DNA of 64,000 nt, from the NCBI GenBank assembly GCA_003175935.1, contig PSRI01000048.1:1-64000 (forward strand), read 5' to 3'. Positions 42,663-50,235 of the stretch are shown piece after piece; the first letter of the stretch is position 1; every line of letters begins with the position of its first letter. The position numbers and the translations under genes are program-made. Origin of the DNA: Bacteroidota bacterium. GTDB lineage: Bacteria > Bacteroidota > Bacteroidia > Chitinophagales > Chitinophagaceae. Under the pieces are notes generated by a model. That model did no database searches. It had not been told where the DNA came from and saw nothing but the letters and a program-made list of their open reading frames with translations.

Positions 42663-43061
42663 ATGATGAGTCGCAGAAGAAAATCAAGAAGTCATGCAGA
42701 AGTCCACACTGGTCCTCTGAATGATATTCTTTTCATATTACTTTTATTCTTTCTGATCGTGTCCACATTGGCAAACCCCAACGTAATAAAAGTTTCACAG
42801 CCCAAAGGAAAGAGCGATACCAAAGCAAAGCAAACAGTTGTAGTTTCCATTGATAAATCGAACCAGGTTTATGTGGGACAGAAGAAAATTACGATGCCTG
42901 AACTGGAAAATGAGTTAAAGACGATTTTTGCAAGGGAAACTGAAAAGCCATCGGTGGTCGTTAATGCCGACACTTCAGGACATTGGGGTGATGTATACAA
43001 AGTTTTGCAAACTGCGAAGAAGTTGGGTGCAAATGCAGTCGCTTCTGTAAATCCAAATTAA
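42663..43061 (+). CDS. ExbD/TolR-type biopolymer transport protein
   Basis: Partner of the upstream ExbB-like channel, 132 residues: short basic N-terminus (MMSRRRKSRSHAEVHTGPLN), a single TM helix with the essential proton-carrying Asp at its start (NDILFILLLFFLIVSTLA, D about 21) and a periplasmic domain (VVVSIDKSNQVYVGQKKITM; SVVVNADTSGHWGDVYKVLQ). Length is typical. Its stop overlaps the convergent prmC stop by 4 bp, so no terminator separates them. Confidence 0.9.
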   Translation: MMSRRRKSRSHAEVHTGPLNDILFILLLFFLIVSTLANPNVIKVSQPKGKSDTKAKQTVVVSIDKSNQVYVGQKKITMPELENELKTIFARETEKPSVVVNADTSGHWGDVYKVLQTAKKLGANAVASVNPN

Positions 43062-43918
43062 ACTCTTACTCTTAGCATCCGGTCTTTTCCCTGCATATCC
43101 TTTTTTAATTCGATATGGGCAAATCCATTTAATTTGAATAATTGTACGGCATGCTCACCTAAAGATTCATGCAACTCAAAATAAATAGTTCCTCCGTTTG
43201 CAAGATGACTCTTAGCAAAATTTGAAACTGTTTCATAAAATATCAGTGGGCGATTATTATTTACAAATAAAGCAAGGTGTGGTTCAAAGTCCAGAACATT
43301 TTTGTTCATTGAATTTTTATCAGAATAAGGAATATAAGGAGGATTACTAATGATGATTTCAAATTTTCCCAGTTTATCTCTTTCCATTTCCTGCAAAAAA
43401 TCAGATTTTATAAATTCAACCTGGATCTCGTTTTCTTTTGCATTTAATTGTGCGACCTTTAAGGCCCCTTCACTTATATCAATACCCTGGACCTGTGCCC
43501 CGCTCAATTTTTTTTTCAGTCCGAGTGCGATGCATCCACTTCCGGTGCCAATATCGAGGATCCGGATATTTTCGGAAGCAATATTTTTTGAATAATCATT
43601 CACAACCCAATCCACAAGTTCCTCAGTTTCGGGTCGGGGAATGAGTACATTTTCGTCAACGTATAAACGAAGTCCATAAAACCATGTTTCTCCCAATACG
43701 TATTGAACTGGTTTATGCGAGATTAATTCATGTTGATATTTAAGTAGCCGGTTTTGCTGATCCTCTGGCATCTGTTCTTTTATCTTCATCAACCGATCAA
43801 GGCGATTCATTCCCGTGAGGTGCCCCATCACAAGGGATGCGATATTCTCTGCCTCTCTTCCGCCATAAATGTCAAGCAGGGAATTTTTTAATTGCTGATA
43901 TGCCTCCTGAAAAGTCAT
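43058..43918 (-). CDS. prmC: peptide chain release factor N5-glutamine methyltransferase
   Basis: Methylates the GGQ glutamine of release factors 1 and 2. 286 residues from the ATG at 43918 (MTFQEAYQQLKNSLLD); an upstream ATG at 43930 lies inside the -7 box. N-terminal helical domain with GETWFYGLRLYVDENVLIPRPETEELV, SAM motif ILDIGTGSGCIALGL and the catalytic NPPY in IIISNPPYIPYSD. Divergent from ribD, with back-to-back promoters in the 70 bp between them. Confidence 0.94.
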   Translation of the reverse strand: MTFQEAYQQLKNSLLDIYGGREAENIASLVMGHLTGMNRLDRLMKIKEQMPEDQQNRLLKYQHELISHKPVQYVLGETWFYGLRLYVDENVLIPRPETEELVDWVVNDYSKNIASENIRILDIGTGSGCIALGLKKKLSGAQVQGIDISEGALKVAQLNAKENEIQVEFIKSDFLQEMERDKLGKFEIIISNPPYIPYSDKNSMNKNVLDFEPHLALFVNNNRPLIFYETVSNFAKSHLANGGTIYFELHESLGEHAVQLFKLNGFAHIELKKDMQGKDRMLRVRV

Positions 43919-43923
43919 GGTAA

Positions 43924-43931
43924 CAAACATA
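43924..43931 (-). promoter_or_regulatory. -7 box of prmC, leaderless geometry
   Basis: Minus strand TATGTTTG, exact TAnnTTTG, five bases before the prmC ATG (43918). TTG lies 16 bp upstream on the same strand, a short spacer. Confidence 0.55.
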
Positions 43932-43974
43932 CGAAGGACTTTGAATTCAATACCTTCGGGGATTGCAATTGCTT

Positions 43975-43982
43975 TATTTTTG
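43975..43982 (+). promoter_or_regulatory. -7 box of ribD, near-leaderless geometry
   Basis: TATTTTTG, exact TAnnTTTG, six bases before the ribD ATG (43989). No convincing -33 element at the expected distance. Confidence 0.5.
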
Positions 43983-43988
43983 CTGCTA

Positions 43989-45074
43989 ATGGTGAAGGAT
44001 TATGAAGCATATATGAAGCGATGTCTTCAACTGGCCTCAGCGGCACTTGGTCAGGTTGCGCCCAATCCACTGGTTGGGGCTTTGTTGGTTCATCAGGGAA
44101 GAATTATTGGCGAAGGCTATCACGAAAAATTTGGCGGACCACATGCTGAAGTAAATTGTCTTACTTCCGTTGCTGAAGCAGACAGGAAGCTCATTTCTGA
44201 AAGCACCATGTTTGTTTCACTGGAACCCTGTGCCCATTTTGGAAAGACGCCTCCATGCGCGGACAGGATCATTAAAGAACAGATTCCGCACGTTGTAATT
44301 GGATGCAGGGATCCTTTTCCCGAAGTTGACGGTAAGGGAATTGAAAAAATGCGAGCCGCAGGTATTGATGTGGAAGTAGGCATTTTGGAAAAAGAATGCT
44401 GGGAAATGAATCGCAGGTTTTTTGTTTTTCATACCAGGCATCGGCCATATATCATTTTGAAGTGGGCGCAGACAAGTGATGGTTTCATGGCAAATGAGGA
44501 TTATTCGAGGTTATATATAAGCAATGAGCTTACAAATAAAGTGGTGCATAAATGGCGGAGCGAGGAAGCTTCGATACTTGTAGGAACGAGAACAGCATTA
44601 TTCGATGATCCGGAATTGAGCACAAGAAACTGGCCGGGTAAAAATCCAATTCGGCTGGTAATTGATATGGATCTTAGTTTGCCAACTTCACTTAAATTAT
44701 TCAATGGGGAAATTCCTACCATTGTGTTCAACCAGCATAGAAATAACATTGAGGAACTGGATCATATCAAACTTTTCAGACAGGAGCATGAAGGGCCTAA
44801 TTTATTTTATTATGAGGTTACAAAAGACAGTTCATTGGTCCATCAAATAATGAATGCCCTTTACCATTTAAAAATTCAAAGTGTGATCGTGGAAGGAGGG
44901 GCCAGAATTTTGCAATCCTTCATTGAAGAGGACTGTTGGGATGAAGCAAGAGTAATTACAAATGAAGAGATGAAGGCAGGTTCAGGAATCGCAAAACCGC
45001 AATGGGATGCAAAAGGGAAAACTATGAAAGAAAAAATTAATTCAGATCTCATAGAAATATTTAGAAACAGGTAA
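43989..45074 (+). CDS. ribD: bifunctional riboflavin deaminase/reductase RibD
   Basis: Second and third steps of riboflavin synthesis: pyrimidine deamination, then ribosyl reduction with NADPH. 361 residues from the ATG at 43989 (MVKDYEAYMKRCLQLASAAL). The deaminase has its zinc site HAEVNCL (H, E) and SLEPCAHFGKTPPC (two Cys), about residues 52-85; the reductase domain starts about 150 (PYIILKWAQTSDGFMA) with SEEASILVGTRTALFDDPEL and VIVEGGARILQSFI. Overlaps yigZ by one base (TAATG), so the two are cotranslated. No other rib genes are nearby and no FMN riboswitch was seen. Confidence 0.94.
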   Translation: MVKDYEAYMKRCLQLASAALGQVAPNPLVGALLVHQGRIIGEGYHEKFGGPHAEVNCLTSVAEADRKLISESTMFVSLEPCAHFGKTPPCADRIIKEQIPHVVIGCRDPFPEVDGKGIEKMRAAGIDVEVGILEKECWEMNRRFFVFHTRHRPYIILKWAQTSDGFMANEDYSRLYISNELTNKVVHKWRSEEASILVGTRTALFDDPELSTRNWPGKNPIRLVIDMDLSLPTSLKLFNGEIPTIVFNQHRNNIEELDHIKLFRQEHEGPNLFYYEVTKDSSLVHQIMNALYHLKIQSVIVEGGARILQSFIEEDCWDEARVITNEEMKAGSGIAKPQWDAKGKTMKEKINSDLIEIFRNR

Positions 45075-45691
45075 TGAATTCAAAACTGACAGATGCGGAT
45101 TTTTACTTTTCCATAAATCGTTCTGAGTCTGCAGAATTCAAGGACCGGGGAAGCCGGTTCATCGCTTATGCCTCTCCGATAGAAAATGTTTCAGATTTCA
45201 AAAAAGAGCTTGAAAGGTTAAAGAAGGAGCACCCAAAGGCGACCCACCATTGCTTTGCTTACAGGATAGGAGTGGATGGAAATAATTTCAGGTCGAGTGA
45301 TGATGGGGAGCCTTCAGGTACTGCGGGAAAGCCGATTCTCGGGCAGATAGACAGTCGGCAGCTCACAAATGTTTTAGTTGTTGTGGTGAGATATTTCGGA
45401 GGAAGTTTACTGGGTGTGCCGGGACTGATTCATGCCTATAAGTCTGCTACGGCTTTAGTGCTTCAAACGATACCGGTCATTCAGAAACCGATAGAGATTT
45501 CTGTTAGCCTTGAATTCGGATACAATTTGCTGAATGAAGTGATGACGCTGGTGAAGCAATATAATTGCAGTGTCATAGAAAAAGATTTACAACTCTTTTG
45601 TAAGATGAAACTTGGTGTATCCAAAAGTCGCTTTGAAGATTTTCTGTTTCGGGTAGGCGAAGTAAATGGGTTAGAGATGAAACGCTTGTGA
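45074..45691 (+). CDS. YigZ/IMPACT family protein
   Basis: Protein of 205 residues with the IMPACT N-terminal domain: FKDRGSRFIAYASPIENVSD, then the signature ATHHCFAYRIGVDG, SSDDGEPSGTAGKPILGQID and VVVVRYFGGSLLGVPGLIHA. The C-terminal DUF1949 domain is present. Bacterial members lack a settled function; they are thought to touch translation or ribosome-linked proteins. Its ATG overlaps the ribD stop codon, an unusual but strong operon link. Confidence 0.92.
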   Translation: MNSKLTDADFYFSINRSESAEFKDRGSRFIAYASPIENVSDFKKELERLKKEHPKATHHCFAYRIGVDGNNFRSSDDGEPSGTAGKPILGQIDSRQLTNVLVVVVRYFGGSLLGVPGLIHAYKSATALVLQTIPVIQKPIEISVSLEFGYNLLNEVMTLVKQYNCSVIEKDLQLFCKMKLGVSKSRFEDFLFRVGEVNGLEMKRL

Positions 45692-45821
45692 AAGGATAAA
45701 TTTGGATGGATAATAAAAACTGCTAATTCATAATCTGTTTATCGACAGGGTGTGTTCAATTAGGCGATGGACCTGAATCAGTTCTGGCATTAGGTTGGCT
45801 ATAAAAACTGAAAATATTCTT

Positions 45822-46298
45822 ATGAAAAAACTGAGAACAATTCTGACCCTTTTTGTAATTACACAATTTGCTATCATAAAGGCTGAGGCCCAGCCTGAGC
45901 CTGTGGATTTTAAGCAGGTTGAAAATTATTTCCTTAAAAATGATGTGAAACTTGTTTCCGGATTTAACTGCTGGGCAATAATGAATTTAGCTCAGTACAA
46001 TAAATTATTTGCACCAGCCAAGACTGCCAGCAATAAAGTCACTCCTCCAACTTTTGCCACGCAAACTGTAGTTGCAGTAGCAATGCCGCAGACCATGCGA
46101 ACAACGACCGTAATTATCGATAAAATTGAAATGTCGGGTTCGATCCTACAGGTTCATTGCAGAGTGGTGTACGGCGAAAATCTCAGCTACAAAATGCAGC
46201 CTCTCACTATTGCAACAGTTGACAGAATGAGTTTTATTAAAACCATTGCTTTCTACAATAGCGATAATAAATTAATCAAAGCAATGCCGGCAAAATAA
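45822..46298 (+). CDS. secreted protein, possible PrcB-like domain
   Basis: Protein of 158 residues from the ATG at 45822 (MKKLRTILTLFVITQFAIIKAEAQ, a clear signal peptide); the frame also opens from a TTG at 45795 but without signal-like sequence. The mature part has FKQVENYFLKNDVKLVSGFN and FATQTVVAVAMPQTMRTTTV, faintly like the PrcB C-terminal fold (protease complex accessory), a low-confidence resemblance. One unpaired Cys pair (C55/C111 region). Transcribed toward a terminator shared with the convergent SDR gene. Confidence 0.72.
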   Translation: MKKLRTILTLFVITQFAIIKAEAQPEPVDFKQVENYFLKNDVKLVSGFNCWAIMNLAQYNKLFAPAKTASNKVTPPTFATQTVVAVAMPQTMRTTTVIIDKIEMSGSILQVHCRVVYGENLSYKMQPLTIATVDRMSFIKTIAFYNSDNKLIKAMPAK

Positions 46299-46314
46299 TG
46301 GCTAAGGATAACTT

Positions 46315-46348
46315 TAAAAAACCCTCCCGGTTCAGGAATAATCGGGAG
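46315..46348 (-). terminator. intrinsic terminator of the 46.4 kb SDR gene
   Basis: On the minus strand CTCCCG (46348-46343) pairs with CGGGAG (46329-46324) over 13 bases, then GG and six T from an A run at 46316-46321. In the plus direction the hairpin lacks an immediate T run, so it mainly serves the minus strand. Confidence 0.7.
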
Positions 46349-46350
46349 TG

Positions 46351-47133
46351 TTAATTTTTCTTTTGGAAAATATTAGCACCAAAAGTTTCAGAAATGATTT
46401 TAGGTGCAATGCCGGAAAGAAATACTCCAAGTTTTGTATTGAATCCTGTGAGAATTTCAGATTTACCTTTGAAAAGCGCGTCGACACCCAGCCTGGCAAC
46501 CTTTTGCGGAGTGAGATTATATTTTTCAGCGGTTCTGCGAATAGATTTTCCCATTCCTGCCCGATCTACAAAATTGGTGTCTGTACTGCCGGGGCTAACA
46601 CAGGTGACCGAAATATTAGTTTTGCGAAGCTCATATCTTATTCCTCTCGTGAAAGAAACTATAAATGATTTGGAAGCGGCATACATACACAAATATGGTA
46701 CAGCCTGATATGCAGCGTTGCTTCCGATATTAAGCAGGTAAGTTTTTTCTTTTTTAATTAAAACTGGAATGAATCTGTGACAGATTTCAACTACAGCCTT
46801 CACATTTACATTTACAATATCCAGTTGCTCATCCAGGGATAATTCTGCAAATGCTCCATTCAGTCCAAATGCAGCATTATTCACTACAATTTCTAAATCA
46901 TTATGCCATGGAGAGGACCATTCAAATATTTTTTTCCCAGCTGCGGGTATAGCAAGATCTATTTGTAAATACTCTACCTGGGTATTGTAAGTGTTTTTTA
47001 AGTTTGATGAAACAATTCTCAGTCCTGATTCATCAACATCCACCAGCAACAAATTATAATTTCTTTTGGCTAATTCCTCTGCAATGGACCTGCCGATTCC
47101 CTTTGCGGATCCGGTAACTAAGGCATATTTCAT
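46351..47133 (-). CDS. short-chain dehydrogenase/reductase
   Basis: Classical SDR of 260 residues. Cofactor motif ALVTGSAKGIGRSIAEELAK (TGxxxGxG, about 4-23), NNAAFGLNG (NNAG-like) and the catalytic S-Y-K as NIGSNAAYQAVPYLCMYAAS + K (YxxxK about 152-156). An acidic residue D33 after the second strand (LLVDVDE) suggests NAD(H) preference. Substrate unknown. Downstream of and 61 bp from a PhyH-type dioxygenase in the same direction, so the pair may work on a common substrate. Confidence 0.9.
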   Translation of the reverse strand: MKYALVTGSAKGIGRSIAEELAKRNYNLLLVDVDESGLRIVSSNLKNTYNTQVEYLQIDLAIPAAGKKIFEWSSPWHNDLEIVVNNAAFGLNGAFAELSLDEQLDIVNVNVKAVVEICHRFIPVLIKKEKTYLLNIGSNAAYQAVPYLCMYAASKSFIVSFTRGIRYELRKTNISVTCVSPGSTDTNFVDRAGMGKSIRRTAEKYNLTPQKVARLGVDALFKGKSEILTGFNTKLGVFLSGIAPKIISETFGANIFQKKN

Positions 47134-47194
47134 ATTTGACGCAGGAATTTTTGTCGCGTGTGAGCATTCAATAGTTTCTAATTAGTAAATCGCC

Positions 47195-48106
47195 TTAAGA
47201 ATTGATTGATTCTTTCAATCTTTTCCAGGTTGACTTCCCAATCTTAGTGCTTCTAGCTTTTACAGCACTCCATTTCAAAGATTCGCGATACTGCTCCAAC
47301 CTGGGAAGTGCGAGTTTGTGGTAAAAAGGGGTAGGACTATTTGCGTGTTTGGGCCTGTAGGCTCCCGTAACAATGGGTATATACATTACTCTGCGACGGC
47401 TCAATTCGCCCACAAAAGGTGAACATTGAACCCTGTGCCACAAACGGCCGTCATGAACAGTAAGATCGCCTGCTTCAATATTGAAACCAACTTCGCGGGG
47501 ATCAGGATCATTGTCAACAAAATATTTTTTGCGAAAAAGGAGTCCAAAAATATTTTGATTGTGCGTACCAGGAAGTACGCGAAGACCGCCTTTCTCAATG
47601 GGATAATCATCAAGGTGAAGGCCCACATTGAGCATCGGCATTATTTTCGAACCGAGGAAAATATCCCGGGGGCTGTCGGTATGCCAACCCAATTGTTTGA
47701 ATTCGCTATTTGAGGTATTGATATAATGGTTGAGCACCAATCCGTCTTTTTCATTTTCGCCTATCCTACCTTCGAATGGTTCGAGGAGATTCACCAATTG
47801 TGCCAGGCGGGGGTCTTTCAGAAATTCGCTCAGTTTTTTACTGTAATGAGATGTAAAAGCGATGCGTTGAATAAATTTCTTATCGTTGGTGTCATTACCA
47901 ATCTTGAGCGGAATACCATTTATTTTTTTAATATTATTATTGAGCAATTCATTTTGCACGTTGTTGACTTCTCCCAGGAATTCTTTAACAGTCGCCTTAT
48001 CAACAAATCCACGGAACTGAAGTATTCCGTTCTTCTTAAAAAAATCAAGTTGTTCCTGGGTGAGTTTATCGCCGAATTTATAAACTTGTTGATGCACTTT
48101 GCTCAT
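47195..48106 (-). CDS. phytanoyl-CoA dioxygenase (PhyH) family protein
   Basis: Fe(II)/2-oxoglutarate-dependent oxygenase of the PhyH family, 303 residues. The metal triad is visible as HTD in LGWHTDSPRDIFLG (about 141-143) and the distal His in LTVHDGRLWHRVQCSP (about 214 or 220). The 2-oxoglutarate-binding arginine is likely in the following RRRVMYIPIV. N-terminal entry GDKLTQEQLDFFKKNGILQF is typical of the family. Substrates range from fatty acyl-CoA to halogenation or ectoine targets and cannot be told here. Sandwiched between two SDR genes. Confidence 0.88.
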   Translation of the reverse strand: MSKVHQQVYKFGDKLTQEQLDFFKKNGILQFRGFVDKATVKEFLGEVNNVQNELLNNNIKKINGIPLKIGNDTNDKKFIQRIAFTSHYSKKLSEFLKDPRLAQLVNLLEPFEGRIGENEKDGLVLNHYINTSNSEFKQLGWHTDSPRDIFLGSKIMPMLNVGLHLDDYPIEKGGLRVLPGTHNQNIFGLLFRKKYFVDNDPDPREVGFNIEAGDLTVHDGRLWHRVQCSPFVGELSRRRVMYIPIVTGAYRPKHANSPTPFYHKLALPRLEQYRESLKWSAVKARSTKIGKSTWKRLKESINS

Positions 48107-48310
48107 AATTCTGAGTTTTATGGATTAGTGATGAAAAGATAATTAAAATGGTGATAAAAAAAATATTCGCGGGATTTGTTATAATTTATTTCGATAGCCT
48201 TAAAGGCAGAATTCATGCTGCAACATGAAGTTATACATCTTGAAAGGGGAGAAGTTTCTGGTTATTCCATTGTTAAAATTCATCATGACACAAATAAATG
48301 AAGATTTTTC

Positions 48311-48346
48311 TAAAAAAACAATAGTCTACAAAAATTGTAGACTATT
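48311..48346 (-). terminator. intrinsic terminator with a 12 bp perfect stem
   Basis: AATAGTCTACAA (48320-48331) and TTGTAGACTATT (48335-48346) pair perfectly across only AAA. On the minus strand the stem is followed by G then seven T. It ends the SDR gene at 48401 and insulates the PhyH gene downstream. No second copy was seen in the window. Confidence 0.8.
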
Positions 48347-48400
48347 TTAACTCACATTTAGTGGAAGTCTGAATTTTGGGGACAGTGTGGGGATAAATTG

Positions 48401-49231
48401 CTATTCGAAAGAAGTGGCCATGCCTACTTCGTTCCAGTTCCGCAGATCCTCCTGCAATGATTCAATTTTCGCCTGTACGGTACCGATGGCAAGTTTTCCA
48501 AGAACGAGGCGGAGAGGTGGTTTGGGCGATTCTATAGCCTGGATAATGGCTCTGGCGCCTTTTACAGGATCGCCGTCCTGCTGGCCATTTCTATCGGCCA
48601 TGATTCTTTTAAACTGTCCTGCTGTAGCTTCATAGTCAGAAATGGATTTAGGAGCCACATAGATGGACCCGGCAAGAAATTCTGTCCTAAATGGTCCTGG
48701 TTCAACCAGCATTACGTTTATACCCAGTGGCTTTACTTCGGCAGCCAGTGCTTCACTATATCCTTCGAGGGCAAATTTGCTGGCGTTATAAATACCAAAG
48801 CCGGGAGTAGATTTGATACCAGATCCTGAAGACATTTGAATGATGCTCCCGGATTTTCGTTTACGCATTAGCGGTAAAACTAATTGCGTAATATTTAGCG
48901 TGGCGAAAAAATTAGTCTCCATTTGTTCGCGCACTTCATCCAGGGAAACTTCTTCAATCGCACCCAATATTCCATACCCGGCATTGTTTACAAGAACGTC
49001 AATTTGGCCAATTCGCGATTCAATATCACGAATTACTTTTTCCACTTTTTTGTAATCTCTCACATCAAGTGTATATGCAAACGCTTTTCCCTGATGTTGA
49101 TCATTAAATAATTTAGTTTGTTCATCTTTTCTAAAACTTCCAATCAGAAAATCTCCTTTTGCGATGACGGCATCTGCAAGGGCTTTACCCAGACCACTCG
49201 AAATCCCCGTAATGAACCAATTTTTTTTCAT
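48401..49231 (-). CDS. short-chain dehydrogenase/reductase
   Basis: Classical SDR of 276 residues. TGISSGLGKALADAV (about 8-22), LVNNAGYGILGAIEE, and catalytic Ser and Tyr/Lys in IIQMSSGSGIKSTPGFGIYN + ASK (YNASK). LVEPGPFRTEFL is the usual post-catalytic loop. The arginine in SFRKDEQ at the end of strand two hints at NADP(H). Transcribed alone: a strong terminator separates it from PhyH, so a joint pathway is possible but not enforced by an operon. Confidence 0.9.
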   Translation of the reverse strand: MKKNWFITGISSGLGKALADAVIAKGDFLIGSFRKDEQTKLFNDQHQGKAFAYTLDVRDYKKVEKVIRDIESRIGQIDVLVNNAGYGILGAIEEVSLDEVREQMETNFFATLNITQLVLPLMRKRKSGSIIQMSSGSGIKSTPGFGIYNASKFALEGYSEALAAEVKPLGINVMLVEPGPFRTEFLAGSIYVAPKSISDYEATAGQFKRIMADRNGQQDGDPVKGARAIIQAIESPKPPLRLVLGKLAIGTVQAKIESLQEDLRNWNEVGMATSFE

Positions 49232-49390
49232 GATAATTTCAATTTTAGTTTCAGATTATTTTTTTATTCCATTTGGCTGGGCCTGATTAACTTATTTGAA
49301 ACGAGTTTTAAGAAATCTCTCAAAAACCTTTAACATTTCTTGTTTAAACATGAACGATTTAGCGGCATCCATAGATACAAATTCTGTATT

Positions 49391-49927
49391 ATGAAAAAGA
49401 TTCTACTCGTTGCCGCAATTTTTTCAGGAACGCTTTTAGCATTTCCCGCAAAATCCCAGGTATCCATTAGTGTGAACATTGGTGCACAACCAAATTGGGG
49501 ACCTGCAGGATATGATTATGCCAGTTATTATTATCTACCTGATATAGACGTTTATTATAACATCCCTCAAAGACAGTTTGTTTATTTCGAAGGAAACAGA
49601 TGGATGTTTTCCCCAACACTTCCTTCATGCTATGGTAACTACGATCTGTATTCTGGTTACAAGGTAGTAATTAACGAGCCCAGACCCTATTTGAGAGCTG
49701 ATGAGTATCGTAGAATGTATGCGCCTTATAAATATAGACACGATCAGGTTGTGCTCAGAGATTATCGTGGTCCCGTTTACTATGGACGTCCTGATGACAG
49801 ATGGGGTTCCGACAGAGATCATGATTGGGACAGGAGAGGAAATAATGGTCGCGGTCATGCATATGGCCATTACAAAAGAGGACGTGATGATGATGATGAT
49901 CAGGGAAGACATGGTGGAAGATGGTAA
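49391..49927 (+). CDS. secreted protein with charged, glycine/arginine/aspartate-rich tail
   Basis: Protein of 178 residues from the ATG at 49391 (MKKILLVAAIFSGTLLAFPAKS, a signal peptide); the frame opens earlier at 49340 without export features. The middle is aromatic: GYDYASYYYLPDIDVYYNIP, QFVYFEGNRWMFSPTLPSCY. The tail is low-complexity and charged: RPDDRWGSDRDHDWDRRGNN and YKRGRDDDDDQGRHGGRW. Proteins of this design are common in Bacteroidota and usually annotated as hypothetical. No catalytic motif. Followed by a strong hairpin terminator. Confidence 0.82.
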   Translation: MKKILLVAAIFSGTLLAFPAKSQVSISVNIGAQPNWGPAGYDYASYYYLPDIDVYYNIPQRQFVYFEGNRWMFSPTLPSCYGNYDLYSGYKVVINEPRPYLRADEYRRMYAPYKYRHDQVVLRDYRGPVYYGRPDDRWGSDRDHDWDRRGNNGRGHAYGHYKRGRDDDDDQGRHGGRW

Positions 49928-49949
49928 ATTGAAAATCTCCAAATAAAAA

Positions 49950-49985
49950 ATCCGCTCACCAGTAATGGTGAGCGGATTTGTTTTA
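49950..49985 (+). terminator. intrinsic terminator, first of two near-identical copies
   Basis: ATCCGCTCACC (49950-49960) pairs perfectly with GGTGAGCGGAT (49967-49977) around AGTAAT, followed by TTGTTTTATTT. It ends the charged-tail secreted protein gene 22 bp after its stop. Confidence 0.88.
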
Positions 49986-50155
49986 TTTAAAGGACCACTG
50001 TGAGAATCACGTTCCGATAAATTAAGTAAATATTTGTTTTGATGAAATTTTGAATGCGAATGGTAATCCTGAATCAGATTTCTCTCGGCGCAAGCATCAT
50101 TTTTATAATTGTGCGCTAATCGTAATTGCTTGTTCGAAATGACTTGCGACAAAAA

Positions 50156-50193
50156 ATCCGCTCGCCAGTAATGGTGAGCGGATTCGTTTTTAA
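50156..50193 (+). terminator. second copy of the CCGCTCnCC hairpin terminator
   Basis: ATCCGCTCGCC (50156-50166) pairs with GGTGAGCGGAT (50173-50183) around AGTAAT with one G-T wobble, then TCGTTTTTAATTT. The element including its A-rich lead is nearly the same as the 49950 copy, 206 bp away. No gene lies between the two; the DNA between 49986 and 50155 shows no coding frame. Confidence 0.75.
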
Positions 50194-50200
50194 TTTCTCA

Positions 50201-50235
50201 TGTCTGGGTACTAGGTACTAAGTACTAGGTACTCT
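50201..50235 (+). repeat. heptamer (GTACTAG)n repeat, copy 7
   Basis: TGTCTGG, GTACTAG, GTACTAA, GTACTAG, GTACTCT in exact register. The end of the array overlaps the stop codon (TAG on the minus strand, 50236-50234) of the aconitase gene. Confidence 0.8.

Noticed and set aside
48320-48346. Perfect 12 bp inverted repeat as a transposon end or att site
   Set aside because: Single copy, no transposase or target duplication, and a T run on the minus strand fits a terminator for the neighbouring gene.
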